Assembly (NCBI RefSeq): GCF_900156875.1
Contig: NZ_LT707408.1
Location: 1,439,395 to 1,503,394, forward strand
Length of the DNA stretch: 64,000 nt
Direction of reading: 5' to 3'
DNA from: Robertmurraya dakarensis
GTDB taxonomy: Bacteria > Bacillota > Bacilli > Bacillales > Cytobacillaceae
Positions 56,133-64,000 of the stretch are shown one piece after another. The position numbers were made by a program, and so were the translations under genes. Under the pieces are notes generated by a model that saw nothing but the letters and a program-made list of their open reading frames with translations, was not told the origin of the DNA and ran no database searches. How positions within the stretch are numbered: the stretch's first letter is position 1; the number at the start of each line of letters is the position of its first letter.

Positions 56133-56310
56133 TATATTTCACCACTCATAAATAGTATTAATACTTATATTATACCAAATTAACGCGGTGAATTGATAAA
56201 GAAAATGGACGAAATATAGGCTGCCGAGACTTTCTCGACAGCCTGAGTCCTTCATCAACGTGATGAAGGACTTAGTCTAAAGATAAAGTTTAATTCCTTA
56301 ATAATATTTT

Positions 56311-56655
56311 TTATTGAGTTACTTCTTTAAAAGTAACATTCACGATCCGTTCCGTGTCTGTTTCAAACTCAATGTTTACAAACACCCCGAATTCTTTATT
56401 TTGTTCCTTTAACCACAACTTAAAACGCTCAGTAGTGGTTTGAGAGCCCGCGATTCTCTCAACGTGGAGGTAATCAACAATGGAAGCTTGTGGATACTTT
56501 TCTTTTGTCTTCTCCATAGCAACCTTCCCCCATTTTGCATAAGCAGGTTGATTCATTTCAACTTTTGCAAAAACAGGGGTAATCATGGATGGGAGCTGTA
56601 AATTCGTAGAAAAAGTAATGCTGAATACAAGGAGAAATACAATAGTTTTTAACAT
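56311..56655 (-). CDS. Small secreted protein, DUF3889-like
   Basis: A 114-residue protein with an N-terminal signal peptide (MLKTIVFLLVFSITFSTNLQ) and a mature domain beginning QPAYAKWGKVAMEKTKEKYP. The rest (IVDYLHVERIAG, TTERFKLWLKEQNKEFGV and VNVTFKEV) matches the DUF3889 pattern seen in Bacillus. The ATG at 56655 lies after AAGGGGGT; a longer frame upstream has no site. Function is unknown. Confidence 0.75.
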   Translation of the reverse strand: MLKTIVFLLVFSITFSTNLQLPSMITPVFAKVEMNQPAYAKWGKVAMEKTKEKYPQASIVDYLHVERIAGSQTTTERFKLWLKEQNKEFGVFVNIEFETDTERIVNVTFKEVTQ

Positions 56656-56812
56656 GAGGTACCCCCTTTTTATTGTAGGATATCCGCTTTTCGCTTCTGT
56701 ATGCATATTCATTTTTTTAGAAAAATTAGGAAGGGGATTTAAGAAAAAGAAAGAAGTTATTAAAGACGAAATGGTTCAAAGGTTTTAAATTTAATGAAAT
56801 AGGGGATTCAAG

Positions 56813-57619
56813 ATGTTAAAAATTAATAAGATAAACAATGTTACTTGTGCTCAGGGTATTGTGGAAGATCGGGAAAGGTTTAGCAGTGTGATGGTGTATT
56901 TAATGGACGGATTATTAATTGATACAGGCTCACCTTCATTAATCAAAGATTTTATTCCTTTTTTTGAATCAGAAGATTTTGATCAGGTATATTTGACGCA
57001 TCACCATGAAGACCATACGGGCGGTGCAAAGTGGATTCAGGATCATAAGGAAAAACCGATTTATATTAATGAAATCTCGGTGGATATATGTTCAAGAGAG
57101 GGAGATTATTTACCATACCGTCACGACGTATGGGGAGATAGAGAGGCATTTCAGGCAAAGCCGTTAAATAGCCATTTTTCCACACGGACATCAAAATGGG
57201 AGGCGATCCCAGTTCCAGGGCATGCCTTTGACCAAATGGCTTTTCTAAATTACAGTGAAGGTTATCTATTTACGGGGGATTTGTACGTTACGCCGAAACC
57301 GAAAATGCTGCTAAGAGAGGAATCGGTGCCAGACATCATAAATTCCTTAAAAAGAATTCAAAACTATGATTTTACAGACATGTTTTGCGGTCATGCTGGA
57401 CATGTTCCCAATGGAAAAGAGATGTTAAAAAAGAAACTAGATTATATGGAAGAAATCAGCGGAAAAATAATGAATCTTCATGCTAAAGGATATACACCAG
57501 AAGAAATTAAAGCTCAGCTTTTACCGAGCAAACACCCGCTTGTTGAAATTTCTGGCGGAGAGTGGGATACGCTGCATTTTGTGACATCGGTGTTGTCGAA
57601 GGTAGAGTTGAATAATTGA
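56813..57619 (+). CDS. Metallo-beta-lactamase-fold hydrolase
   Basis: A 268-residue MBL-fold protein. The metal motif LTHHHEDHTGG is near residue 62, the next histidine in PVPGHAFDQMAF and the aspartate in FTGDLYV, then GHAGHVPNG. It resembles the protein encoded at 18784-19755 in motif order but lacks its long C-terminal extension. It starts at ATG after AGGGGATTC. The substrate is unknown. Confidence 0.87.
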   Translation: MLKINKINNVTCAQGIVEDRERFSSVMVYLMDGLLIDTGSPSLIKDFIPFFESEDFDQVYLTHHHEDHTGGAKWIQDHKEKPIYINEISVDICSREGDYLPYRHDVWGDREAFQAKPLNSHFSTRTSKWEAIPVPGHAFDQMAFLNYSEGYLFTGDLYVTPKPKMLLREESVPDIINSLKRIQNYDFTDMFCGHAGHVPNGKEMLKKKLDYMEEISGKIMNLHAKGYTPEEIKAQLLPSKHPLVEISGGEWDTLHFVTSVLSKVELNN

Positions 57620-57637
57620 TTAAAAAAATATATTACT

Positions 57638-57664
57638 AATGCCTCGCTACTGAGGTGTTTTTTA
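57638..57664 (+). terminator. Terminator after the metallo-hydrolase
   Basis: AATGCCTC pairs with GAGGTGTT (with G-U pairs) around GCTACT, followed by a T run. Confidence 0.7.
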
Positions 57665-57824
57665 ATTTTTTCGGGTGAAGGACTTCCGTTTGAGGTATTT
57701 CATAGTTACTTTACGAAGGTAGCGTAATTTTACAAGCGTACACACTTAAATAAAACTAGTTCCCTTGAACAAATCTAGATTAAAAGCTACATTATAAGAA
57801 GTACCATCAAAGGAAGTGGCAGTT

Positions 57825-59711
57825 TTGACGAAGAGATATTTTACGATCGGAATGGCAGGGCATATTGATCATGGAAAGACAACGCTTACGAAGGCGCTGA
57901 CGAATGTTGATACGGACCGTTTAAAGGAAGAAAAGGAGAGGCAAATATCGATTGAACTCGGTTTTGCCCCTTTATATGAGGACGATGAAATCCAAATATC
58001 TGTAGTGGATGTGCCGGGACATGAACGGTTTATTCGACAAATGATTGCGGGTGTTGCTGGCATTGATTTGGTGGTTTTAGTCGTGGCAGCAGATGAAGGC
58101 GTCATGCCGCAGACACGCGAGCATTTGGATATATTAGGGTTTCTTGAGATACGAAATGGAGTCGTGGCGGTCACGAAAATTGATCGTGTTGACGAAGAAT
58201 TTATCGATCTGGTGAAGGACGATATTATGGAGGAGCTTGAGGGAACTGTTTTTGAAAAATCTCCTTTCGTATTAGTTGACAGTCTTTCTAAAAAAGGCAT
58301 CGATGACTTAAAAGAACTTATTATACATACATTAAAGCAGCAGCAAACGCGAGACAGCAAAGGGGCTTTTCGGCTTCCGATAGATCAAGTGTTTACGGTG
58401 AAAGGCCAGGGAACGGTTGTCCGTGGAACCGTTTATGACGGAATGGTGGAAGAAGGTCAAGCTTTAAAAATCATGCCGAAAGGTCTAGAGGCAAGAGCAA
58501 GACAAATTCAAGTTCACCATCAGAATGCAGACAAAGCGTATGCTGGACAGCGTGCGGCCATTAATTTATCAGGGGTGTCAAAAGAAGATCTTGAACGCGG
58601 GGATGTCCTTGTTTCTTCTGAGCATTTTATAGTCACAAGAACAATGGATGTGGCGATTCGCGTCGTCGAAGATTTGGATTATATGGTAAAACAACGGATG
58701 CCGATTAAATGTCATATCGGGACAGCCGAGGTTATGGGAAGAATTGTTTTCTTTGATCGAAATGAATTAAAGGAAGAAAATGGGGAAATTCTTTGCCAAA
58801 TACGCTTGGATGAAGAAGTTGTCACGAAACGGGGAGATCGATTCATTTTAAGAAGGCCAAGCCCTCAAGAAACAATTGGCGGCGGCTGGGTGATAGACCC
58901 ACAAGGACAAAAATACCGTTTCGGTGAAAGAACCGTTGCAGAATTGGAAAAGAAAAAAGTTGGCACACCTGCTGAAAGAATGGTTTCAGCATTAATGGAA
59001 ACAAAGAGTCTGTCTTTGGATGAATTGTTGACTCGAACTTCACTCGAAAAAGAAGCGCTAATGCAAGAGTTAGGGAGTGATGACTTTGTTCTGTATAACG
59101 GAAAAGAGTATACACTAAGGGCGTTAGTGGATGTGATTGAAGAGGAACTTTATAACATCCTAAGGGACTTCCACACCTCTTCACCAATGAAAAAAGGATT
59201 AAATAAAGCTGAACTACTTCAAACTCTTTCAAAATCATACCCGAATACAGTCATTGACTTTTCAATTGATGAAGGAGTCAAGAAAAATACCTTTAAAAGA
59301 GAAGGTCAGTTTATTTCAATTGGGGACTTTGAGCCGCATGTTCCAAACAATTGGAAAACTAGGACAGTTAATATGCTGGCAAAATTAAAAGGCGATGGGA
59401 TGCAAGTCAAATATTTTAAAGATTACTTAACAGACGCAGGGATCCCAGATAAAATCGCTGCTGATTTAAAGAAGTTTCTTGAAGAGGAAGGCTCTATCGT
59501 TGCTCTTGATGACCAATATTATTGGCATGGGGAAGTCTTTAATGAGGCGGTTGAAAGGTTAAAAGCGCAAACAGATTCAGAATTTGATGTAGGTGCTGCA
59601 AAAGAAATACTGGGATTGTCGAGAAAGTATATGATCCCATTTTTGGAATGTATGGATAACAAAGGTTTCACAAAACGAGTTGAGAATAAACGTGTATGGA
59701 AGATAAAGTGA
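57825..59711 (+). CDS. selB: Selenocysteine-specific elongation factor SelB
   Basis: The 628-residue GTPase that brings Sec-tRNA to UGA codons marked by a SECIS hairpin. The G domain has GMAGHIDHGKTTL (residues about 9-21), DVPGHERFIRQM and TKID. Two beta-barrel domains follow, then a C-terminal part made of winged-helix repeats that read the SECIS element. TTG at 57825 is chosen, giving MTKRYFTIGMAGHIDHGK, with AAAGGAAG 9-10 bases upstream; the in-frame GTG at 57816 overlaps that site. No selA, selD or normal Sec tRNA is in the window. Confidence 0.95.
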   Translation: MTKRYFTIGMAGHIDHGKTTLTKALTNVDTDRLKEEKERQISIELGFAPLYEDDEIQISVVDVPGHERFIRQMIAGVAGIDLVVLVVAADEGVMPQTREHLDILGFLEIRNGVVAVTKIDRVDEEFIDLVKDDIMEELEGTVFEKSPFVLVDSLSKKGIDDLKELIIHTLKQQQTRDSKGAFRLPIDQVFTVKGQGTVVRGTVYDGMVEEGQALKIMPKGLEARARQIQVHHQNADKAYAGQRAAINLSGVSKEDLERGDVLVSSEHFIVTRTMDVAIRVVEDLDYMVKQRMPIKCHIGTAEVMGRIVFFDRNELKEENGEILCQIRLDEEVVTKRGDRFILRRPSPQETIGGGWVIDPQGQKYRFGERTVAELEKKKVGTPAERMVSALMETKSLSLDELLTRTSLEKEALMQELGSDDFVLYNGKEYTLRALVDVIEEELYNILRDFHTSSPMKKGLNKAELLQTLSKSYPNTVIDFSIDEGVKKNTFKREGQFISIGDFEPHVPNNWKTRTVNMLAKLKGDGMQVKYFKDYLTDAGIPDKIAADLKKFLEEEGSIVALDDQYYWHGEVFNEAVERLKAQTDSEFDVGAAKEILGLSRKYMIPFLECMDNKGFTKRVENKRVWKIK

Positions 59712-59841
59712 ATTCTCAATTATAAAATGTTAAAGAATGCTTGTAATATTCTCATAAATCTTTAAAATAGTATATATATACTGGTTGTTATTTAAATATA
59801 GTTTTGTGTTCATGTAGACTAATCAGAAAAAAAAGATATCC

Positions 59842-59876
59842 AAAAAACTCTTCCAAAGTACGGAAGAGTTTTTGTT
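59842..59876 (+). terminator. Terminator after selB
   Basis: AAACTCTTCC (59845-59854) pairs perfectly with GGAAGAGTTT (59862-59871), followed by a T-rich run. Confidence 0.88.
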
Positions 59877-59893
59877 TTCGTCAATACACGAAC

Positions 59894-59938
59894 ATTTTCA
59901 ATGAAAAACATAAAAAAGTTCATGTTTTTATTGAAAAT
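59894..59938. promoter_or_regulatory. Long inverted repeat upstream of the BMP operon
   Basis: ATTTTCAATGAAAAACAT (59894-59911) and ATGTTTTTATTGAAAAT (59922-59938) are inverted copies with one unpaired base and a 10-base loop, 73 bases before the binding-protein start. The halves look like weak CodY-type boxes (consensus AATTTTCWGAAAATT), but the match is poor. Nothing else is seen in the 299-base gap besides the selB terminator. Confidence 0.4.
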
Positions 59939-60010
59939 AACATAGTTATAGGTTAAAGTATTATTTGTGTTCAGTAGAAAACGAATGATACAACAGGAGG
60001 AACTTATTAG

Positions 60011-61030
60011 ATGAAAAAAATAGTATTACTTTTAACGATATTTGCAGCGTTGTTAGTTGGTTGTGGATCAAATGAAGAAGCGCAGCCAGCGAATAGTGAA
60101 GGTGCAGCAGAAGAGAAAAAGAGAATTGCGCTAGTTTTACCAGAAAAAATTGGAGTTAACCCGTTCTTCCAGCAAATGGATGAAGGTGCGCAAAAAGCAG
60201 CAGAAGAATTCGGTGTTGAATTGAATACGATCGAATCAGCTGATCATTCAGCGATTGAAGAGAATTTACGAGTAGCTGTAGCAGAAGGATATGACTTAAT
60301 TATTACATCTTCTTTTGAATCAGAGGATGCATTGATGAAGGTTGCGAGTGAAAATCCTGACCGTCAATTTGCAATTATTGATACAACAGTAGATTTACCG
60401 AACGTTCAAAGTGTTAACTTCAGAGAACATGAAGCGGCATACTTGATGGGTGCAGCGGCAGGTTTAGCAACAGAAACAAACAAAGTAGGAATGGTAAATG
60501 CAGCGGATATTCCATTGATGAAAAAATGGACAGTAGCATTTGAGCAAGGACTTAAGAGCACGAATCCTGAAGCTGAGTTTCTATTAAACTATGTTGGAAG
60601 TTTCAGCGACCCTGCAAAAGCGAAAGAGTTAGCTTTATTACAAGCTTCTAAGGGTGCTGATTTTATCGTTGGTGCAGCAGCTGTAGGTGATTTAGGAGTA
60701 TTTGAAGCTGCGAAGGAACAAGGATTCTACACAGCAGGACAAGATGTGGATCGTACAGAAGTGGATCCAGAGCATATTGTTTTATCACAGTTAAAAGGTA
60801 CAGATGCAGTAGCATATGAAACGATCAAAGCCTTTGCAGAAGGTACATTTGAAGCAGGCAGCGTAGAGTACGGTTTAAAAGAAGGTGGAGTGGGCCTTAC
60901 TTATGTAACGCATGAAAGTAAGACGCCATTACATGACTTTATTGGACAAGACGTTATTGACCAGGTTGTTGCGATTAAAGACGAAATCATCGCTGGAACT
61001 TTAGAAGTAGCTAATCCATTAAACCAATAA
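60011..61030 (+). CDS. BMP-family lipoprotein, nucleoside-type ABC transporter receptor
   Basis: A 339-residue extracytoplasmic lipoprotein of the basic membrane protein (Med/BMP) family. The lipobox LLVGC is near residue 19. The mature part has IALVLPEKIGVNPFFQQMDEGAQKA (residues about 38-62), ITSSFESEDAL and GAAAGLATETNKVG. It resembles B. subtilis NupN and PnrA, which bind nucleosides. It starts at ATG after AGGAGG. A hairpin with Ts lies between it and the ATPase gene, so it is probably expressed more highly than the rest. Confidence 0.9.
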   Translation: MKKIVLLLTIFAALLVGCGSNEEAQPANSEGAAEEKKRIALVLPEKIGVNPFFQQMDEGAQKAAEEFGVELNTIESADHSAIEENLRVAVAEGYDLIITSSFESEDALMKVASENPDRQFAIIDTTVDLPNVQSVNFREHEAAYLMGAAAGLATETNKVGMVNAADIPLMKKWTVAFEQGLKSTNPEAEFLLNYVGSFSDPAKAKELALLQASKGADFIVGAAAVGDLGVFEAAKEQGFYTAGQDVDRTEVDPEHIVLSQLKGTDAVAYETIKAFAEGTFEAGSVEYGLKEGGVGLTYVTHESKTPLHDFIGQDVIDQVVAIKDEIIAGTLEVANPLNQ

Positions 61031-61037
61031 GATATGA

Positions 61038-61066
61038 AGCCGACTAGCCTATAGTCGGTTTTCTTT
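61038..61066 (+). terminator. Attenuating hairpin between the BMP lipoprotein and ATPase genes
   Basis: CCGACTA (61040-61046) pairs with TAGTCGG (61052-61058), followed by TTTTCTTTTT. It lies inside the operon, so it probably lowers downstream expression rather than ending it. Confidence 0.7.
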
Positions 61067-61088
61067 TTCAGATGGGAGGCAGCAAGAA

Positions 61089-62597
61089 ATGTCAATTCGC
61101 TTGGAAATGAGAAAAATGACTAAACAATATGGAGATTTTCTTGCAAATGAAGATATATCATTTACACTCAACGCTGGCGAAGTTCACGCGATTGTTGGGG
61201 AGAATGGGGCAGGAAAAACTACCCTGATGCGGATGCTATATGGCATGGAACCGCCAACAAGCGGTCAAATCTATCTTGATGGAGAACCTGTATCTTTTGA
61301 TGGACCAAATGATGCAATTTCCCATGGAATCGGTATGGTTCATCAGCACTTTATGTTATTTTCAGATTTTACTGCAGCAGAAAACGTTGTAATCGGACAT
61401 GAACCTAAAAAAGCAGGTTTTTTCAGAAGAAAGGATGCAATTGATACGGTTAATAAATTAGCCGGGCAGTATCAAATCCAAGTAAGACCGAATGTAAAAG
61501 TGGCAGATGCTTCAGTTGGAGAGCAGCAGCGGATTGAGATTTTAAAAGTGCTTTATCAAGGTGCGAATATTATCATTCTGGATGAGCCTACTGCTGTATT
61601 AACTCCGATTGAAGTAAAGGGCTTATTAAAGAACATTAAAAATTTAGCTGAACAAGGTAAAAGTGTCATTTTAATTACGCATAAACTTCGTGAAGTGATG
61701 GAAGTAGCAGATCGGGTTACCGTACTTAGAAACGGGAAAGTGACAGGTTCTGTAAATAAAGAAGAAACAACGGCTGATGAGCTGGCAAAACTCATGGTTG
61801 GCAGAGAGCTTCAAACGATTAGTGACCGCATCCAGCTTAATGGAAACTCACTATTGGAAGTAAATGAACTGACAATCAAGGAAAAACAAGAGAAACCGCT
61901 TCTTGATCGTATTTCACTTTCTGTGAGAAGAGGGGAAATTGTCGGTATTGCTGGTGTGTCAGGAAATGGACAATCTGAACTGCTGCAAGCCATTTCCGGC
62001 CTGCGGAAAGTTAACGGGGGCAAGGTTTTAATTGATGGAAAAGACGTCACCAACCAAAGCGTGGCAGATATTCGCCTTGCAGGACTCTCTCATATCCCTG
62101 AAGATAGGTATTTATGGGGCGCTGCTAAACAGGCAACGGTCGAAGAAACAGGTTTGATGGGTTATCAGAATAAGCCAGATTATAATAATAAATCGATTTT
62201 ACTAAAAAAGCAGTTTAGAAGCTTATTATCATCATGGATAAAGAAATTTGAAATCAAAACGACGTCTATTAATGAGCAAGCAGGGAATCTTTCTGGAGGG
62301 AATCTGCAAAAGCTGATTGTATCAAGAGAGCTTGGCCAAGAGACGCCGCTGCTGTTAGCGGCAGAACCTACCCGCGGTGTTGATATTGGTGCGATGGAAT
62401 ATATTCATGAAGCATTGCTTCAAAAAAGAAATAATGGAGATGGGATATTACTGATCTCATCAGAATTAACTGAAATTCTGACTTTATCCGATCGAATTCT
62501 AGTCATCTATGAAGGTAAGATCGTAGGGGAATTAACACGAGAAGAAGCGACTGAGGAGAAAATAAGTATTCTTATGGCAGGAGGGAGCAAACAATGA
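61089..62597 (+). CDS. Nucleoside-type ABC transporter ATPase (two ABC domains)
   Basis: A 502-residue protein with two fused nucleotide-binding domains, as in sugar and NupO-type transporters. Domain 1 has Walker A GENGAGKTT (near residue 38), SVGEQQRIEIL and IILDEPTAVL. Domain 2 has a degenerate Walker A GVSGNGQSEL, signature LSGGNLQKLIVSREL and the altered Walker B LLAAEPTRGVD, so one site is probably the weaker one. It starts at ATG after GGGAGG and overlaps the next gene by four bases. Confidence 0.92.
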   Translation: MSIRLEMRKMTKQYGDFLANEDISFTLNAGEVHAIVGENGAGKTTLMRMLYGMEPPTSGQIYLDGEPVSFDGPNDAISHGIGMVHQHFMLFSDFTAAENVVIGHEPKKAGFFRRKDAIDTVNKLAGQYQIQVRPNVKVADASVGEQQRIEILKVLYQGANIIILDEPTAVLTPIEVKGLLKNIKNLAEQGKSVILITHKLREVMEVADRVTVLRNGKVTGSVNKEETTADELAKLMVGRELQTISDRIQLNGNSLLEVNELTIKEKQEKPLLDRISLSVRRGEIVGIAGVSGNGQSELLQAISGLRKVNGGKVLIDGKDVTNQSVADIRLAGLSHIPEDRYLWGAAKQATVEETGLMGYQNKPDYNNKSILLKKQFRSLLSSWIKKFEIKTTSINEQAGNLSGGNLQKLIVSRELGQETPLLLAAEPTRGVDIGAMEYIHEALLQKRNNGDGILLISSELTEILTLSDRILVIYEGKIVGELTREEATEEKISILMAGGSKQ

Positions 62598-63670
62598 AAG
62601 CACAGCAAAGAATACAGCGGCTATTAAGCCCTTTACTCCAGCCATTTATCGCGATATTTATTGGATTATTAACAGGAGCTATTGCGATTAGTATTGTCGG
62701 GGCACCAATATTGGAAACTTATAAAGAGCTCTGGATGGGGGCTTTCGGAAACTTCTATTTTATGACTTCTACATTTGCTAGAGCAACTCCCATCTTAATC
62801 ATTGGCTTAGGGGTCTCCCTTGCTTTTCGCGCAGGTGTATTTAACCTTGGGGCAGAAGGGCAGATGGTATTAGGTGCAGTGAGTGCCGCGCTTGCAGCTC
62901 TATATGTTCCAGGTCCAGGGATCGTAAAAATACTCTCGGCTTTAATTGCAGGTATCACCGTTGCAGGACTTTGGTCCTTACTTGCCGGCTGGATGGAAAC
63001 GAAATTTAAAGTACAATTATTAATTTCAACTCTACTATTAAATTATGTTGCTGTTTTATTTGCTAGTTTCCTAGTATCTGAGCCATTTCAAGATCGTTCC
63101 GGGTCTGCTGCTCTTGCGCAGACACCTATGCTTGAACAAGCCGCATGGCTGCCTAAGTTATTTGCAGGGATGAGCTTACATTGGGGGTTCATCATTGGAG
63201 TAATTCTTGCGATTGTCATGTATTTCATTTTCAAACTGACAAGTGTGGGCTATGAAGTAAAAATGCTTGGTTTAAATCCTTATTTTGCATCTTACGGTGG
63301 AGTAAATAAAACGAAGGTATTATTAGCGAGCATGTTTATTAGCGGCGGTCTTGCTGGTCTTGCCGGTACAGTTGAAGTACTTGGTACTCAATATCGGTTT
63401 GTTGATGGGGCTTTAACAGGTCCTGGTTTTGCATGGACGGGAATGATGGCGACATTATTAGCAAACTCGCATCCACTAGGAACGGCAGTAACAGCAATCT
63501 TTCTTGCCGCATTAGAAACAGGTGCAATGGGGTTAGAGCGTAACACTGACGTTCCACTTGAGATTGCTAGTGTCATAAAATCGGTTCTTATTCTATTAAT
63601 TTCAGCAAAAATTTCGTTTAACTGGTGGAAGCGAATGAAGAAGGGGAGGGATAAAAATGGAATGGTTTGA
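62594..63670 (+). CDS. Nucleoside-type ABC transporter permease (first)
   Basis: A 358-residue permease with about eight to ten hydrophobic segments. It has the family segment FRAGVFNLGAEGQMVLGA (residues about 77-94), which is repeated in the second permease as GIFNVGLEGLILIGA. It starts at ATG in the ATGA overlap with the ATPase gene. It is the counterpart of B. subtilis NupP. Confidence 0.91.
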   Translation: MKAQQRIQRLLSPLLQPFIAIFIGLLTGAIAISIVGAPILETYKELWMGAFGNFYFMTSTFARATPILIIGLGVSLAFRAGVFNLGAEGQMVLGAVSAALAALYVPGPGIVKILSALIAGITVAGLWSLLAGWMETKFKVQLLISTLLLNYVAVLFASFLVSEPFQDRSGSAALAQTPMLEQAAWLPKLFAGMSLHWGFIIGVILAIVMYFIFKLTSVGYEVKMLGLNPYFASYGGVNKTKVLLASMFISGGLAGLAGTVEVLGTQYRFVDGALTGPGFAWTGMMATLLANSHPLGTAVTAIFLAALETGAMGLERNTDVPLEIASVIKSVLILLISAKISFNWWKRMKKGRDKNGMV

Positions 63671-64000
63671 TGCTGCCTTGCTCAGTTCAACGATTCGTAT
63701 GGTTGCCCCAATTTTGCTCGCGGCATTAGGCGGAGCAATCTGTGCACGCGTTGGCATATTCAACGTAGGGTTAGAAGGACTGATTTTAATCGGTGCATTT
63801 TCAGCTATTGTCGGCAATTATTTCACAGGCAGTGTCTTTTTAGCTGTTTGTTTTGCAGCGGGGGTTTCGATGATATTTTCTTTATTATTTGGCTATCTAT
63901 CGATTCATCTGCAAGCAAACGCCATTGTTGTCGGTCTCGGGATAAACTTCTTAGCATTAGGGTTAACGACATTTGGATTAAGAGCAATATTTGATGTTAA
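63657..64000 (+). CDS. Nucleoside-type ABC transporter permease (second), 3' end outside window
   Basis: The first 114 residues of the second permease are visible, starting MEWFDAALLSSTIRMVAPIL. The segment RVGIFNVGLEGLILIGA matches the first permease. The ATG at 63657 follows AAGGGGAGGG and overlaps the previous gene by 14 bases. It is the NupQ counterpart and completes the transporter. Confidence 0.88.
   Translation, partial: MEWFDAALLSSTIRMVAPILLAALGGAICARVGIFNVGLEGLILIGAFSAIVGNYFTGSVFLAVCFAAGVSMIFSLLFGYLSIHLQANAIVVGLGINFLALGLTTFGLRAIFDV

Larger units (their letters stand above)
54650..56272 (-). mobile_element. IS1182-family insertion sequence
   Basis: A 1.6-kb element carrying one transposase gene. 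Both ends have the same palindrome, AGTCCTTCATCA-ACG-TGATGAAGGACT (54650-54676 and 56246-56272). Immediately inside each end is a second imperfect stem (CAGCTTGTTGAGAAA...TTTCTCGGCAAGCTG on the left; GGCTGCCGAGA...TCTCGACAGCC on the right). Read inward from each side the sequences match as terminal inverted repeats, GGACTCAG then TGTTGAGAAAG or TGTCGAGAAAG. No clear target duplication is seen. The exact outer boundary is inferred from the shared sequence. Confidence 0.8.

Noticed and set aside
56585-56788. A 67-codon frame on the plus strand over the small secreted protein gene.
   Set aside because: It is a shadow of the opposite-strand gene and has no ribosome binding site.

Overview
The window is a low-GC, densely packed Bacillaceae-type chromosome segment. 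Strong AGGAGG-type ribosome binding sites, frequent GTG/TTG (and apparently CTG) starts, rho-independent terminators and a sulfate-assimilation operon in the same gene order as Bacillus subtilis (cysH-cysP-sat-cysC-ylnDEF) all point this way. A Neobacillus/Mesobacillus-like soil organism is a guess; no rRNA or species marker is present. Several start codons below differ from the longest open frame because the ribosome binding site decides them.

Layout. 1-2135: end of a Baeyer-Villiger monooxygenase gene and an alpha/beta hydrolase, a plausible ketone-to-ester-to-acid pair. 2272-4055: a NIPSNAP-Nudix fusion and a D-2-hydroxyacid dehydrogenase. 4086-8801: a CysL-like LysR regulator divergent from cysJ-cysI (sulfite reductase). 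8942-9895: endonuclease I-type nuclease. 10216-18693: a carboxylate module with an acyl-CoA carboxyltransferase, a stand-alone biotin carrier protein, an acyl-CoA ligase, a DctPQM TRAP transporter and a second (CaiC-like) ligase. 18784-19755: metallo-beta-lactamase-fold hydrolase. 20001-26370: sulfate assimilation and siroheme operon behind an S-box-like leader, including the tiny gene yezD. 26482-29948: small accessory genes, a tRNA-like gene with an abnormal anticodon arm, YedK and an orphan holin-like protein. 30167-33227: cstA, a CC-ending small protein and an ArsA/Get3-like ATPase. 33528-40579: cold-shock protein, sbcD-sbcC, an MFS transporter and purU.

40962-53846 is a second carboxylate module: MaoC hydratase, a complete Liv-type ABC transporter, a flavin-reductase-like protein and two tandem acyl-CoA ligases, followed by a fused TRAP permease with a TAXI binding protein that has its own 600-bp control region and a possible 22-residue leader peptide. 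53979-54640 holds a 52-bp tandem repeat array that is non-coding and contains an internal palindrome. It abuts an IS1182-family element (54650-56272) whose two ends carry a related perfect palindrome. 56311-59711: a small secreted protein, another metallo-hydrolase and selB. 60011-64000: a BMP-type nucleoside ABC transporter operon that runs off the right edge.

How the genes work together. CysJI reduces sulfite made by the Sat-CysC-CysH route, and SumT-SirB-SirC make the siroheme that CysI needs, so the two separated sulfur loci form one pathway. The two carboxylate modules each pair high-affinity uptake with CoA activation. One adds carboxylation and the other hydration, which suggests catabolism of unidentified organic acids; this is inference from gene content. 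The items most worth a second look are the 52-bp array with the IS ends, the tRNA-like gene, the CstA/CC-protein/ArsA group, the S-box-like leader with its non-ATG small gene, and the leader peptide/operator region before the TAXI-TRAP genes.
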